Assembly: GCF_003966915.1 (NCBI RefSeq)
Contig: NZ_AP018150.1
Span: 310,001 to 374,000 of the forward strand
Source: Mycoavidus cysteinexigens
GTDB lineage: Bacteria > Pseudomonadota > Gammaproteobacteria > Burkholderiales > Burkholderiaceae
Direction of reading: 5' to 3'
DNA length: 64,000 nucleotides
Position 1 is the first letter of the stretch; every line of letters begins with the position of its first letter. A program made the position numbers and the translations under genes. Under the pieces are notes generated by a model, which did not search any database, was not told the origin of the DNA, and saw only the letters and a list, made by a program, of their open reading frames with translations. Shown in pieces: positions 30,109 to 39,718 of this stretch.

Positions 30109-30483
30109 ATGAGTCAAGATCAATTTGGAAATGAGCTAGCGTTTACGGGAAGTGGCGTGCTCTCGCAGGAGCAGGAACGCCGTTTACGGACTTTGACGCA
30201 TGTCCTGTATGGGCTGTATGCGTTTTCCTTGGTAATCGGCGTGACGGGTGCGATTGCTGTGATTATTAATTACATTAAGCGTAGCGATACAAACGGTACT
30301 TTCTACGCCAGTCATTTTAGTTGGCAAATTCGCACTTTTTGGTGGTCTTTGGGTTTGTTGATACTGAGCCTGTTATTTAATGGCATATTCATTGGCAAAT
30401 TAATTCTGTGGGGTAGTATGCTGTGGGTGGTGTACCGGCTTATTAAAGGCTGGCTCCGTTTAAATGATCGTAAGCCTGTCTAA
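30109..30483 (+). CDS. Small membrane protein, DUF4870-like
   Basis: A 124-aa protein with three probable membrane helices (about 35-58, 78-95, 98-116). The arrangement of a short charged N-terminus, YIKRSDTNGTFYASHFSWQIRTFWW between helices one and two and paired C-terminal helices is typical of DUF4870-like proteins. It lies between hisE and the HIT gene, a conserved neighbour of the his operon in Burkholderiaceae; function unknown. Confidence 0.75.
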   Translation: MSQDQFGNELAFTGSGVLSQEQERRLRTLTHVLYGLYAFSLVIGVTGAIAVIINYIKRSDTNGTFYASHFSWQIRTFWWSLGLLILSLLFNGIFIGKLILWGSMLWVVYRLIKGWLRLNDRKPV

Positions 30484-30541
30484 AATTCAGTCCGATAAGA
30501 CCATCCTGTATTCACACACGTATGATTTACTCTAGGAAGCT

Positions 30542-30904
30542 ATGAGTCACGACGATTGTCTTTTTTGCAAAATTGCCGCCGGTAAAATACCCAGTCATAA
30601 AGTGTATGAAGATAATGAGTTTTATGCTTTCCATGATATCCGGCCGGCCGCGCCGGTGCATGTGTTGGTGATTCCGCGTCAGCATATTGAAACGTTGTCT
30701 GCTTGCGGTCCGCAAGAAGCGCCGCTGCTCGGTAGAATGATGACATTATTGCCGCAGCTCGCGGCGCAGCTCGGAGTTGGCTATACTGGAGATGATACCG
30801 GTTTTCGTACGGTGATTAATACCGGTCCAGGCGGGGGACAAGAGGTATATCATCTGCATGCACACATTCTTGGTGGGCCTGGGCCATGGTCGCGTATGGG
30901 TTAA
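30542..30904 (+). CDS. HIT-family hydrolase, HinT-like
   Basis: A 120-aa histidine-triad protein with CLFCKIAAGKIPSHKVYED at the N-terminus and the HLHAHILGG triad near the C-terminus. HinT-type enzymes hydrolyse purine nucleoside phosphoramidates. The start is preceded by AGGAAGC. Confidence 0.92.
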   Translation: MSHDDCLFCKIAAGKIPSHKVYEDNEFYAFHDIRPAAPVHVLVIPRQHIETLSACGPQEAPLLGRMMTLLPQLAAQLGVGYTGDDTGFRTVINTGPGGGQEVYHLHAHILGGPGPWSRMG

Positions 30905-30949
30905 ATCCGCAGATTGTGCGCAGCATACCGACGTAAGAGGAAAATGATT

Positions 30950-31192
30950 ATGTTTACAGGTTTAGGTAGTCCTTTGCATTGGTTTATTGTCCTTTTGATT
31001 ATTGTGCTGGTTTTTGGTACTAAAAAGTTACGCAATATCGGCCATGATCTGGGGAGCGCAATTAAGGGTTTCAAAGAGGGTATGCGTAACGGCGAACAGG
31101 CTTCGGCTAAGAGCCAACAACAAAATTTACCTGGTCTTGACAGCCCTCCATCTGACGCAAAAAGTAAGCCTCTAGAACGCGATTTATATTGA
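30950..31192 (+). CDS. tatA: Twin-arginine translocase subunit TatA
   Basis: About 80 aa: a membrane helix ([14 protein letters not shown]), the [12 protein letters not shown] amphipathic hinge, and a charged tail ending in LERDLY. TatA multimers form the pore for folded proteins. ATG at 30950 has an AAGAGG site at good spacing; an ATG two codons earlier is possible. Confidence 0.93.
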   Translation: MFTGLGSPLHWFIVLLIIVLVFGTKKLRNIGHDLGSAIKGFKEGMRNGEQASAKSQQQNLPGLDSPPSDAKSKPLERDLY

Positions 31193-31217
31193 TAAGTAAA
31201 GCGGCTCTTTATTTTAT

Positions 31218-31676
31218 ATGTTCGATCTTGGTCTGGCAAAGTTAGCCCTCATCGGCGTGGTTGCGCTGATTGTGCTTGGGCCGCAACGTCTGCCGCGGGT
31301 TGCGCGCACAGTGGGGACTTTGCTTGGGCGTGCTCAGCGCTATATGAGCGATGTAAAGGCCGAAGTGAGTCGAGAGCTTGAAGTCGAAGAACTGCGCAAA
31401 ATGCACGCTGATTTGGCGCATAGCGTGCATCAGGAGGAGCAGGCTATCTATGATGCAGTGACGTCATCTCCCGCGCAAAACCCGATTGAAGAAAATATTT
31501 CGCCCTCTACCTCTAGTTGGCGGCCAGCAACCTCGCCTAAACGGAGTAACTGGCGCATTAAACAAGCGGTTTTGCCAGTTTGGTACAAGCGCGCGGCCCG
31601 TAAACGAGCACATCTGCAATCGGCTGCGGCGCGTATGGTGCGTTACAAACCCAAAAATTTATCTCGCTCTTTCTAA
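31218..31676 (+). CDS. tatB: Twin-arginine translocase subunit TatB
   Basis: A 152-aa protein starting MFDLGLAKLALIGVVALIVLG (first 20 residues typical), then PQRLPRVARTVG and an amphipathic helix, then a basic, Ser/Pro-rich tail. TatB and TatC form the signal-peptide receptor. It follows tatA after 25 bp. Confidence 0.93.
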   Translation: MFDLGLAKLALIGVVALIVLGPQRLPRVARTVGTLLGRAQRYMSDVKAEVSRELEVEELRKMHADLAHSVHQEEQAIYDAVTSSPAQNPIEENISPSTSSWRPATSPKRSNWRIKQAVLPVWYKRAARKRAHLQSAAARMVRYKPKNLSRSF

Positions 31677-31701
31677 CGCCCCCCTTTTGGTTGACACTTG
31701 C

Positions 31702-32463
31702 GTGAACGCTCCTGAACCGACGCCAGCAGGCGAAGATACATTTATTTCTCATCTGGTCGAATTGCGCAGTCGGGTGATGCGGGCTGGGGCCGCGGTATTC
31801 ATTGTATTTATTGGGCTGGTTTACTGGGCGCCGGATATTTTCCGACTGTTGGTGCGCCCGTTACTGGTTAACCTGCCTGAAGACGGCAAAATGATTGTGC
31901 TAGATGTGACCGGTTCATTTTTTGTGCCGATTAAAGTGACGTTGTTGGTTGCGTTGCTTATCGCATTGCCGTTTGTGCTTTACCAATTATGGGCGTTTAT
32001 CGCGCCTGGGCTATATCAGCACGAGAAAAGGCTGGTTATGCCGCTGGTAGGGAGTAGTTACGCCTTATTTTTAAGCGGGATGGCGTTAGCGTATTTCTTT
32101 GTATTCCCAGCCATTTTTCGGCTCATGGCGCATTATAACGAGCCGCTTGGGGTGCAAATGGCAACTGATATTGACCATTACCTAAGTTTTGCGCTTAACC
32201 TGTTTTTAGCGTTTGGCATCGCGTTTGAAGTACCCATCGTAGTGGTGCTGCTGGTGCGCATGGGCGTGCTGACTTTAAGCAAGCTTAAGCAAATTAGGCC
32301 TTATATTATTGTTGGCGCTTTTATTATTGCGGCTATTGTGACCCCGCCAGATGTGCTTTCGCAATTTCTATTGGCGGTGCCACTCATTGTCCTTTACGAA
32401 ATAGGCTTGCTCGCCGCGCGCTTCTTGGTCGTTGCAAAAAAGCCCGCGGCTGAGCTCCTCTGA
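31702..32463 (+). CDS. tatC: Twin-arginine translocase subunit TatC
   Basis: About 253 aa with six membrane segments. The N-terminal motif FISHLVELRSRVMRA recognises the twin-arginine signal. The open frame reaches back into tatB, but the GTG at 31702 gives a normal-sized TatC starting 25 bp after tatB and is preferred. The Rieske protein 2 kb downstream has a twin-arginine N-terminus and is a likely substrate. Its stop abuts the convergent htrA-type gene with no gap. Confidence 0.92.
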   Translation: MNAPEPTPAGEDTFISHLVELRSRVMRAGAAVFIVFIGLVYWAPDIFRLLVRPLLVNLPEDGKMIVLDVTGSFFVPIKVTLLVALLIALPFVLYQLWAFIAPGLYQHEKRLVMPLVGSSYALFLSGMALAYFFVFPAIFRLMAHYNEPLGVQMATDIDHYLSFALNLFLAFGIAFEVPIVVVLLVRMGVLTLSKLKQIRPYIIVGAFIIAAIVTPPDVLSQFLLAVPLIVLYEIGLLAARFLVVAKKPAAELL

Positions 32464-33663
32464 TTATTGCGTGGCGTGTTCGTTTTTAGGTGGCAGAGGC
32501 CGCTTGCCAATTTCTACCGTAATATCTAATGGCTTGTTTTTACGCACAATATGCAGTTTTGCCTCAGTGCCGGGTTTAATCTGCGCAATGACATCTAGCA
32601 ATTGAGTCGTGTCCTCTATCGGCGTGTTATTTACGCTCACCAGAATATCACCTGGGCGGATATTAGCTTTATGGGCTGGGCCGCCTTGCAGCACACCCGC
32701 GACAATGGCACCGGATTTACGCTCTAAATCAAATGATTCAGCAATTTCTGGCGTAATATCTTGGGGTTCGATGCCGATCCAGCCGCGCGTCACGGAGCCT
32801 GTGGCAATAATGCTTTCAAGCACACTGCGCGCGGTCGAGACGGGAATTGCAAAACCAATGCCCAAAGAACCACCGCTACGCGAGGCTGAGTAAATCGCAG
32901 TATTAATGCCAATTAAATAACCATTGGCATCGACTAATGCGCCGCCAGAATTGCCCGGATTAATTGGCGCATCGGTTTGAATGAAATTTTCAAAAGTATT
33001 AATGCCCAGGTGGTTGCGCCCGAGCGCGCTAATAATTCCCATCGTGACAGTTTGTCCGACTGCGAAGGGGTTGCCAATGGCGAGTACCACATCGCCCACT
33101 CGTGCTTCTTCCATCCGGCCCAGCGTGATTGCTGGAAGATTCGCTAAATTAACTTTTAAGACGGCAAGGTCGGTTTCTGGATCCGTGCCAATCACTTTGG
33201 CTGGAGCATTACGGCCATCCGCCAGCGCAATTTCGATTTCATCTGCGCCATCGACCACATGATCATTGGTTAGAATATACCCTTCTGAGCTGACAATAAC
33301 GCCTGAGCCTAAAGTCGAGGCGGGTTGTTCTTGGGGCCGCCGGCCGCCATTATCGCCGAAAAAATAACGAAACAGCGGATCTTCCATGCGTGGGTCTTTA
33401 GTGGGAGACGTGTCTGCGCTTGAAAAGATATTCACCACGGCTGGCATGGCTTTTTGTGCAGCATCCGCATAAGACCACTCCGATTTGTCACGGGGACGAC
33501 CGGTGGGCGCAGTTTCACGCAAGGCGACAATCGACGAGGCTGGCGTTGGGCTAAATGCCCCTTGCCTTTGTAGCCATTCTGGCTTTAAGGTGGCGACAAT
33601 AAACAACAGCGCCAAAAGCAGAGTCACTGCTTGCGCAAAGAGAAGCCAGAAACGTTTAAGCAT
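32464..33663 (-). CDS. HtrA/DegQ-family periplasmic serine protease
   Basis: A 399-aa protease with an N-terminal membrane anchor (about residues 8-26), a trypsin-like domain with His in LTNDHVVDG, Asp in [10 protein letters not shown] and Ser in [11 protein letters not shown], and a single PDZ domain (about 300-385). One PDZ and the retained anchor make it DegS-like in layout, although beta-proteobacterial DegQ/MucD-type proteins look similar. Probably periplasmic quality control or envelope stress signalling. Convergent with tatC. Confidence 0.92.
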   Translation of the reverse strand: MLKRFWLLFAQAVTLLLALLFIVATLKPEWLQRQGAFSPTPASSIVALRETAPTGRPRDKSEWSYADAAQKAMPAVVNIFSSADTSPTKDPRMEDPLFRYFFGDNGGRRPQEQPASTLGSGVIVSSEGYILTNDHVVDGADEIEIALADGRNAPAKVIGTDPETDLAVLKVNLANLPAITLGRMEEARVGDVVLAIGNPFAVGQTVTMGIISALGRNHLGINTFENFIQTDAPINPGNSGGALVDANGYLIGINTAIYSASRSGGSLGIGFAIPVSTARSVLESIIATGSVTRGWIGIEPQDITPEIAESFDLERKSGAIVAGVLQGGPAHKANIRPGDILVSVNNTPIEDTTQLLDVIAQIKPGTEAKLHIVRKNKPLDITVEIGKRPLPPKNEHATQ

Positions 33664-33683
33664 GGGCAGAAATTAGGGCTAAT

Positions 33684-34430
33684 ATGGATAGAATTGAACT
33701 TGAATTGTACTTGAAGCGGCTATTGGCGGTCGATGGTTTTCAAGATTACTGCCCGAATGGGTTGCAGATTGAAGGCCGCCAACAGATTAACAAGCTGGCT
33801 ACCGGCGTTACGGCCTCGTTGGCTTTACTTGAGGCCGCACTGGCTTGGGGCGCGGATGCAGTTTTGGTGCATCATGGGTTTTTCTGGAAAAATGAAGCAT
33901 TGCCGATCACGGGTTGGAAATACCGGCGCTTGCGTTTGCTATTGGCCCATGACATTAATCTATTGGCTTATCATCTACCGCTTGATGCCCATCGTGAGCT
34001 AGGCAACAATGCTCAGTTAGGGGCTCGCTTAGGTTGGGTGGCAGATGGGCATTTTGGGGCCAATGAGTTAGGCTGGCTGGCGACTTTGCCAACCCCCCTT
34101 ACTTTGGCGGAGATTACGGCGCAGGTCGACCATCAGCTCGGCCGCCCACCACTGGCGTTGGGCGAGGCCCAGCAGAAGGTAAGCCGCGTGGCGTGGTGCA
34201 CGGGAGCGGCGCAGGGTTTGTTTAACGATGCGATTGAGGCTGGCGCCGATCTATATTTGAGTGGCGAAGTCTCTGAGTCCACCACGCATTTAGCACGCGA
34301 AAGCGGCGTTGCCTATTTAGCGGCGGGCCATCACGCGACAGAACGTTATGGCGTGCAAGCACTGGGCACGCATTTGGCGAGCGTTTTTAAGCTTGAACAT
34401 TTTTTCATAGATATTGATAATCCAGTTTAA
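33684..34430 (+). CDS. Nif3-like dinuclear metal-centre protein
   Basis: A 248-aa YbgI/Nif3-family protein. Metal ligands are visible in VHHGFFW, the [17 protein letters not shown] segment and, near the end, [14 protein letters not shown]. The family forms hexamers with a two-metal site; GTP cyclohydrolase-like activity has been suggested for some members, but the role is unclear. Divergent from the htrA-type gene. Confidence 0.9.
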   Translation: MDRIELELYLKRLLAVDGFQDYCPNGLQIEGRQQINKLATGVTASLALLEAALAWGADAVLVHHGFFWKNEALPITGWKYRRLRLLLAHDINLLAYHLPLDAHRELGNNAQLGARLGWVADGHFGANELGWLATLPTPLTLAEITAQVDHQLGRPPLALGEAQQKVSRVAWCTGAAQGLFNDAIEAGADLYLSGEVSESTTHLARESGVAYLAAGHHATERYGVQALGTHLASVFKLEHFFIDIDNPV

Positions 34431-34467
34431 GCACAGCCATATTCGGCATGTTCTTGCTTAAGCTGAT

Positions 34468-34476
34468 TGGTATAAT
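34468..34476 (+). promoter_or_regulatory. Extended -10 promoter for petABC
   Basis: TGGTATAAT is a perfect extended -10, 43 bases before the petA ATG and in the gap after the Nif3-like gene. An extended -10 can work without a good -35, and none is seen. Confidence 0.5.
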
Positions 34477-34518
34477 AAAAGAAGAAGCAGAATCCGGCCT
34501 AAAAAACGGGGGTACATC

Positions 34519-35139
34519 ATGCGAGACAAACAACAAAAGACGGTGGATAGCAGTCGCCGACATTGGCTGATTGCGACTTCAGTCGTAGGCGGCATAGGGG
34601 GAATAACGGCGGTGGCGCCTTTGGTGGGGTCCTTGGCGCCCTCTGAGCGGGCTAAAGCGGCTGGAGCGCCGGTCGAGGCGGATATTAGTCACTTGCAAAC
34701 GGGTGAAGTGATGACGGTCGCTTGGCGTGGCAAACCGGTATGGATTATCAATCGTAGCGATGAGATGTTGGCGGATGTGGATAAAGCTGACGCGATGATT
34801 GCCGACCCTGACACGCACAACCCTTTCTCAATACCCCTGCCCGATTACTGCAAAAATAAATATAGAGCGCGAGTTGAGCATCCTAATATCCTGGTTTTAA
34901 TTGGTATCTGCACGCACTTGGGATGCTCTCCGGTGCCGCGTTTTCAAACCGGGCCGCAGCCCAGCCTGCCTCACGACTGGCCCGGTGGCTGGTTCTGTCC
35001 TTGCCATGGCTCCACTTTTGATCTTGCGGGCCGCGTGTTTAAAAACAAACCCGCTCCGCAAAACCTGGATGTGCCTCCTTATATGTTTCTCTCAGAGTCT
35101 CGCATTGTGATTGGGAAAGACGAAAAAGGAGAAGCCTAA
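34519..35139 (+). CDS. petA: Ubiquinol-cytochrome c reductase, Rieske iron-sulfur subunit
   Basis: A 206-aa Rieske protein of the cytochrome bc1 complex. The 2Fe-2S ligands are in CTHLGCSPV and CPCHGSTFD. The N-terminus carries SSRRHWLIATSVVGG, a twin-arginine signal-anchor consistent with Tat export. The last base precedes the petB ATG directly, so petABC is one operon. Confidence 0.96.
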   Translation: MRDKQQKTVDSSRRHWLIATSVVGGIGGITAVAPLVGSLAPSERAKAAGAPVEADISHLQTGEVMTVAWRGKPVWIINRSDEMLADVDKADAMIADPDTHNPFSIPLPDYCKNKYRARVEHPNILVLIGICTHLGCSPVPRFQTGPQPSLPHDWPGGWFCPCHGSTFDLAGRVFKNKPAPQNLDVPPYMFLSESRIVIGKDEKGEA

Positions 35140-36558
35140 ATGACCAAGCATGATTCCAAGCAAGCAGTCCAATCCACTTCTGAAACTTCAGGCGAAGGCA
35201 GTGGCCTCTTAGGTTGGATCGACCGTCGTTTTCCGTTGACAGCTCTTTGGAAAAATCACTTATCGGAATACTACGCGCCAAAGAATTTTAACTTTTGGTA
35301 TTTCTTTGGCTCGCTCGCGTTGCTGGTGTTGGTGATCCAGATCGTGACCGGCATCTTTTTGACGATGAATTACAAGCCGGCCGCCGAGCTTGCATTTACT
35401 TCAGTTGAATACATTATGCGCGAAGTGCCATGGGGTTGGTTGATTCGCTATATGCACTCGACGGGTGCATCGATGTTTTTTGTTGTACTTTATTTGCATA
35501 TGTTTCGCGGGCTTTTATATGGCTCATACCGTAAGCCGCGCGAATTAGTTTGGATTTTGGGTTGTCTGATCTTTTTATGTTTGATGGCTGAAGCGTTTTT
35601 TGGCTATCTTTTGCCGTGGGGACAGATGTCGTATTGGGGGGCACAGGTTATTGTGAACCTTTTTTCGGCGATTCCATGGATCGGCCCCGATCTGGCGCTG
35701 TGGATTCGCGGCGATTATGTGGTGAGTGATGCAACGTTGAATCGCTTCTTCGCTTTTCATGTGATCGCGATTCCACTCGTGCTGTTGCTGCTGGTTGCTT
35801 TGCATTTGGTGGCGTTGCACCAAGTGGGTTCGAATAACCCAGACGGCATTGAAATCAAAGACAAGAAAGATGAGCATGGCGTGCCGCTGGATGGAGTGCC
35901 GTTTCATCCATACTACACAGTCCATGATTTAATGGGCGTGTCGATCTTTTTGATGATTTTTAGCGCGATTGTTTTCTTCGCGCCGGAAATGGGCGGCTAT
36001 TTTCTTGAAGCCAATAATTTTATACCGGCTGATTCATTAAAAACGCCGACTGAAATCGCCCCAGTTTGGTATTTCACCGCATTTTATTCAATGCTGCGCG
36101 CTACCACAGACGATTTCAAATTAATCTTAATGATCGTGCTTGGCCTAATTGGGGTATGCGGCGTGTTGCGGGCTCGTACACTCAAATATAGAGCAATATC
36201 AGCAGTTGCCTCAGCGCTGGTGATTGCCGCCATGAGGATAACGGAAGCGAAGTTTTGGGGGGTGGTCATCATGGGTGGAGCAGTGATTACCCTGTTCTTT
36301 TTGCCCTGGCTAGACCGTAGTCCGGCAAGGTCGATCCGCTATCGGCCGTTTTTCCATAAAATTTTGTATACGCTATTTGTCTTTGTATTTTTAATCTTGG
36401 CAGTGCTTGGCACTAAGCCGCCGTCGCCAGTGGCCAACGTGACTTCGCAAATCTGTACGCTGCTGTATTTTGCCTTTTTCTTCAGCATGCCTTATTGGAG
36501 CCAGCGTGGTGTATTTAAACCTGTGCCAGAGCGTGTCACTTTTTCACGTAAAGCGTGA
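35140..36558 (+). CDS. petB: Cytochrome b of the bc1 complex
   Basis: A 472-aa membrane subunit with haem-ligating His residues in GWLIRYMHSTGASMFF and LHMFRGLLYG, and again in FAFHVIAIPLVLL and HLVALHQVGSNNP. The Qo-site motif appears as the FTPEW-equivalent IAPVWYF, so the PEWY motif reads PVWY here. Length and the eight-helix pattern are typical. Confidence 0.96.
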   Translation: MTKHDSKQAVQSTSETSGEGSGLLGWIDRRFPLTALWKNHLSEYYAPKNFNFWYFFGSLALLVLVIQIVTGIFLTMNYKPAAELAFTSVEYIMREVPWGWLIRYMHSTGASMFFVVLYLHMFRGLLYGSYRKPRELVWILGCLIFLCLMAEAFFGYLLPWGQMSYWGAQVIVNLFSAIPWIGPDLALWIRGDYVVSDATLNRFFAFHVIAIPLVLLLLVALHLVALHQVGSNNPDGIEIKDKKDEHGVPLDGVPFHPYYTVHDLMGVSIFLMIFSAIVFFAPEMGGYFLEANNFIPADSLKTPTEIAPVWYFTAFYSMLRATTDDFKLILMIVLGLIGVCGVLRARTLKYRAISAVASALVIAAMRITEAKFWGVVIMGGAVITLFFLPWLDRSPARSIRYRPFFHKILYTLFVFVFLILAVLGTKPPSPVANVTSQICTLLYFAFFFSMPYWSQRGVFKPVPERVTFSRKA

Positions 36559-36585
36559 GTAAGTCGTTAAAAAAGGCAAATTTAA

Positions 36586-37323
36586 ATGAAAACATTGGTC
36601 TCAATATTGGTATTGGCTGTGATTGCCGTGACTTCAGTTATGGCAAATGAGCAAACCATCCCGCTTGATCGAGCCCCAGATCGCACCCGGGACCTAGCGG
36701 CTTTACAGCGTGGCGCTCGGCTTTTTGTCAACTACTGCTTAAATTGCCATAGTGCGAACCAAATGCGCTATAGTCGGTTGCGGGATATTGGTATTTCCGC
36801 ACCAGAGGTTGAAAGCAATTTACTCTTCACCACGGATAAAGTGGGCAATATGATGCATATCGCCATGCGTGTAGACGATGCTAAAGCGTGGTTTGGCACG
36901 GATGCGCCGGACTTATCCTTGATCGCTCGTGCGCGTGGGCGTGATTGGCTATATACCTATTTAAGAAATTTTTACCGGGATGATAGTCGGCCTACGGGCT
37001 GGAACAATCGGCTCTTTGAGAACGTTGCGATGCCGCATGTATTGTGGCGGCTACAAGGCCAGCGCGTACTGCAAAGCCAAGAGGAAAGTAGCGTACCTGA
37101 TACTATCTTAGAGTTTTCTGGTTATCGGCAACTCACCTCGGGCACTTTATCTGCCATCGATTATGATTCAGCCGTGGCTGATTTGGTCGCCTATTTAAGT
37201 TGGATGGCGGAGCCTGTGCAACAGCAGCGTAGGCGGCTTGGCGTATGGGTTATATTGTTTTTGAGCGTGCTCAGCCTTTTCGCTTGGCGCTTGAATGTAA
37301 ACTATTGGAAAGACGTTAAATAG
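36586..37323 (+). CDS. petC: Cytochrome c1
   Basis: A 245-aa c-type cytochrome of the bc1 complex. A signal peptide ends near VMANE, the haem site CLNCH lies at about residue 52, and a C-terminal membrane anchor (VWVILFLSVLSLFAW) precedes a short cytoplasmic end. Haem attachment would rely on the ResB/CcsB system at the start of this window. Confidence 0.95.
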   Translation: MKTLVSILVLAVIAVTSVMANEQTIPLDRAPDRTRDLAALQRGARLFVNYCLNCHSANQMRYSRLRDIGISAPEVESNLLFTTDKVGNMMHIAMRVDDAKAWFGTDAPDLSLIARARGRDWLYTYLRNFYRDDSRPTGWNNRLFENVAMPHVLWRLQGQRVLQSQEESSVPDTILEFSGYRQLTSGTLSAIDYDSAVADLVAYLSWMAEPVQQQRRRLGVWVILFLSVLSLFAWRLNVNYWKDVK

Positions 37324-37354
37324 CCATTGCGTGATCAACTTACGCTGGCTCAAA

Positions 37355-37384
37355 GTGAATTTATCATGACTTAAAATAGTCATA
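37355..37384 (+). terminator. Weak hairpin after petC
   Basis: ATGACT and AGTCAT flank a TAAAAT loop, giving a six-pair stem about 45 bases after the petC stop. AT-rich and without a T-run, so only a weak terminator candidate. Confidence 0.25.
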
Positions 37385-37476
37385 ATCAAGTTGTATGGTT
37401 TAAACTTTTCGCAGGGGCGAAAAGTGACGTAAATGGGTAGCAGTGCCGCCCTTTGGTTTTTTAAGGAAAGTAAAAA

Positions 37477-38088
37477 ATGATGATTTTATATTCCGGCGCG
37501 ACGTGTCCGTTTTCCCAGCGTTGCCGGGTGGTTTTATTTGAAAAAGGAATGGATTTTGAAATCCGTGATGTTGATCTTTTCAATAAACCGGAAGATATTG
37601 CAGTAATGAATCCATACGGCCAAGTTCCAATTTTAGTGGAACGTGACCTGATTTTATATGAATCAAATATCATCAATGAATATATTGATGAGCGGTTCCC
37701 GCACCCGCAGCTTATGCCATCGGATCCAGCACAGCGCGCGCGCGCTCGTCTTTTTCTATTCAACTTTGAAAAAGAATTGTTCGTGCATGTGATCACGCTT
37801 GAGACCGCTAAAGGCCGCTCAACCGAAAAAATTCATGAAAAAGCACGTCATGCCATTCGTGATCGGTTGACCCAATTAGCGCCGATTTTTGTTAAAAACA
37901 AATACATGCTAGGCGAAGAGTTTTCAATGTTGGACGTAGCAATTGCGCCATTGCTATGGCGGCTTGATTATTTTGGCATTGAGCTCTCAAAGAATACAGC
38001 GCCACTAATGAAGTACGCTGAGCGGATTTTTAGTCGCCCCGCCTTTATTGAAGCCTTGACCCCTTCTGAAAAGGTAATGCGTCGTTAA
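37477..38088 (+). CDS. sspA: Stringent starvation protein A (GST fold)
   Basis: A 203-aa glutathione-S-transferase-like protein that binds RNA polymerase and does not act as a GST. The thioredoxin-like N-terminal domain has LYSGATCPFSQRCR and a NPYGQVPILVERDLILYESN segment, then an all-alpha C-terminal domain. It is followed by sspB, the usual pair, and preceded by petABC, the usual beta-proteobacterial neighbour. Confidence 0.94.
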   Translation: MMILYSGATCPFSQRCRVVLFEKGMDFEIRDVDLFNKPEDIAVMNPYGQVPILVERDLILYESNIINEYIDERFPHPQLMPSDPAQRARARLFLFNFEKELFVHVITLETAKGRSTEKIHEKARHAIRDRLTQLAPIFVKNKYMLGEEFSMLDVAIAPLLWRLDYFGIELSKNTAPLMKYAERIFSRPAFIEALTPSEKVMRR

Positions 38089-38171
38089 TCCAGCGATAGT
38101 ATTACAGCGTATGTATATAGTCCCAGTGCGTTTTGCTAGAGCAGACGCACTGACGATTTCAAGGATGTTAA

Positions 38172-38648
38172 ATGCAGCAAGCTATATCAACGAAACCTTA
38201 TCTACTGCGTGCCCTGTATGAGTGGTGCACCGACAATAGTTACACGCCGCATGTCGTGGTGAGCGTGGATAATCACGTTCAGGTTCCGCGTGAATTTGTC
38301 CGTGACGGTAAAATTGTGCTCAATATCAGTTTTAGCGCAACAGAAGGCTTGCTCATGCGCAATGATTGGATTGAGTTCAACGCTCGCTTCTCCGGCCGTG
38401 CGCATAAGATAGAAATACCCGTTGATAATGTGCTGGCGATTTACGCATTGGAAAATGGCCAGGGCATGGCTTTCCCGCTAGAGGCGTCCTCAGCGGAGCA
38501 GACAGCCGGTGCGCCTAGTACGGGAAGTGCTGATTTATCCGTTGTGTCGAACGAACTACCACCCGGTGCAAGTTTAGTTCAGGAAAAACCAAGGGAGAGC
38601 AGTGGCAAGAAGAAAAGCGGGCGGCCACACCTTAAGCTTGTTAAGTAA
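38172..38648 (+). CDS. sspB: ClpXP specificity-enhancing factor SspB
   Basis: A 158-aa adaptor delivering ssrA-tagged proteins to ClpXP. The folded domain (about 1-110) begins with KPYLLRALYEWCTDN; an unstructured linker follows, and the very C-terminus (RPHLKLVK) is the ClpX-binding tail. It is the last core gene before the accessory island; the next 286 bp hold no gene that I can support. Confidence 0.94.
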   Translation: MQQAISTKPYLLRALYEWCTDNSYTPHVVVSVDNHVQVPREFVRDGKIVLNISFSATEGLLMRNDWIEFNARFSGRAHKIEIPVDNVLAIYALENGQGMAFPLEASSAEQTAGAPSTGSADLSVVSNELPPGASLVQEKPRESSGKKKSGRPHLKLVK

Positions 38649-38934
38649 GGCGCATTTGTCCGTCGTGCACATCAATTGAAAATGATAGGCTGTTTTTTGC
38701 TGCCGAATAATCACCAAATTATGAGCTTCTAAGGCTTATAAAACGCGCTAAGCATGGATTTTCCTAAGCAAATTTTGAGTAATTGTGCGGACTCAACTTT
38801 GGCGGTATGATGTTGAGGCTCTAAGGCGCAGTAAAGTAAGAATGTTGATAAGTAAAATCTGTTTCTAAAAGGTCTTTAGAGGCAAGTTAAATGTACTTTT
38901 ATAATTAATTAACAAAGATAAGGAAATTTATACT

Positions 38935-39639
38935 ATGTATCCTACATCAAGAGTAGCCACCGCAACGACTCAAAGCCAGGTCAGCACGATCTTGGATCCT
39001 ATCGCGAATGGCAGGCAGGCCTTCAATATTGCGCAGAATTGCCTAAAAAGCGGAGATTATGAAAATGCGCTGCGTTCATTGGATGTGATGAAAAAAAGTT
39101 TTGGCGATGCGCTTACTCAGAATAAAGTACGTCCTTCCGCCGAAGAACATCAGATTAAAGCTCAACTTGCTCAAGCATATTTAGTGAGTGGCGATATTTT
39201 ATGCAATCTGCGTAGAGTTGATGAGGCGCGCACTAATTATGAAGCCGCTTTGCAATATGGAGCGCTTGAGGCGGAGCAAAAATTATCATCCTTGCAAAAT
39301 GTGGGCGTAGAGCGAGATGAAGTAGTGATCCAAGTTGCAGCTGGCTTGGCTGGCCAAACAGTAGATGGTTCGGGGCATGAAACCCATCTGCATTTCAACC
39401 CAACAGAAAGGGATCATCAGTTGTTAGCGGAGACTATAAAACAACAGCCCACTTTGGAGATGATAATGGCAGCGCTGCCTAAGGTACGTGCTGGGAAAGG
39501 AGGCAGAACGGTGGTCCAATTTTCAACTGGCGCCGCGAATATTACAACATCTGGCGAAAATAATAAGACTACGACGATATGGGGTCGGAGTAATGTTTCT
39601 GACACAACTCCCGGCGCGAATCCTACTAATTTAGGGTAG
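38935..39639 (+). CDS. Small TPR-like protein with two C-terminal Q/G/N beta motifs
   Basis: Not a family I recognise. Of 234 aa, residues ~25-115 form helical TPR-like repeats (AFNIAQNCLKSGDYENAL, then AYLVSGDILCNLRRVDEA). The C-terminal ~100 residues carry a ~27-residue beta motif twice: first at about 128-156 (VVIQVAAGLAG...), then at 190-217 (TVVQFSTGAAN...), with a helical linker. The same module ends the 853-aa neighbour, and a single copy precedes the NACHT domain of the NLR at 43.5 kb. The layout suggests an adaptor or executor of that NLR. An AGGA site precedes the ATG. Confidence 0.75.
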   Translation: MYPTSRVATATTQSQVSTILDPIANGRQAFNIAQNCLKSGDYENALRSLDVMKKSFGDALTQNKVRPSAEEHQIKAQLAQAYLVSGDILCNLRRVDEARTNYEAALQYGALEAEQKLSSLQNVGVERDEVVIQVAAGLAGQTVDGSGHETHLHFNPTERDHQLLAETIKQQPTLEMIMAALPKVRAGKGGRTVVQFSTGAANITTSGENNKTTTIWGRSNVSDTTPGANPTNLG

Positions 39640-39643
39640 TGAG

Positions 39644-39668
39644 GGACTGAGGGCACTGCTGCCCGTCC
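39644..39668 (+). promoter_or_regulatory. Intergenic hairpin between the two adaptor-like genes
   Basis: GGGCA-CTGC-TGCCC makes a five-pair stem extended by GGAC/GTCC with a small bulge. It lies in the 79-bp gap between the 234-aa and 853-aa genes. With no T-run it may attenuate or stabilise message rather than terminate. Confidence 0.3.
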
Positions 39669-39718
39669 CAAAGAAGTGACAAAGGGATATTAAATAATTT
39701 AAGTATAGGGGTAATAAA

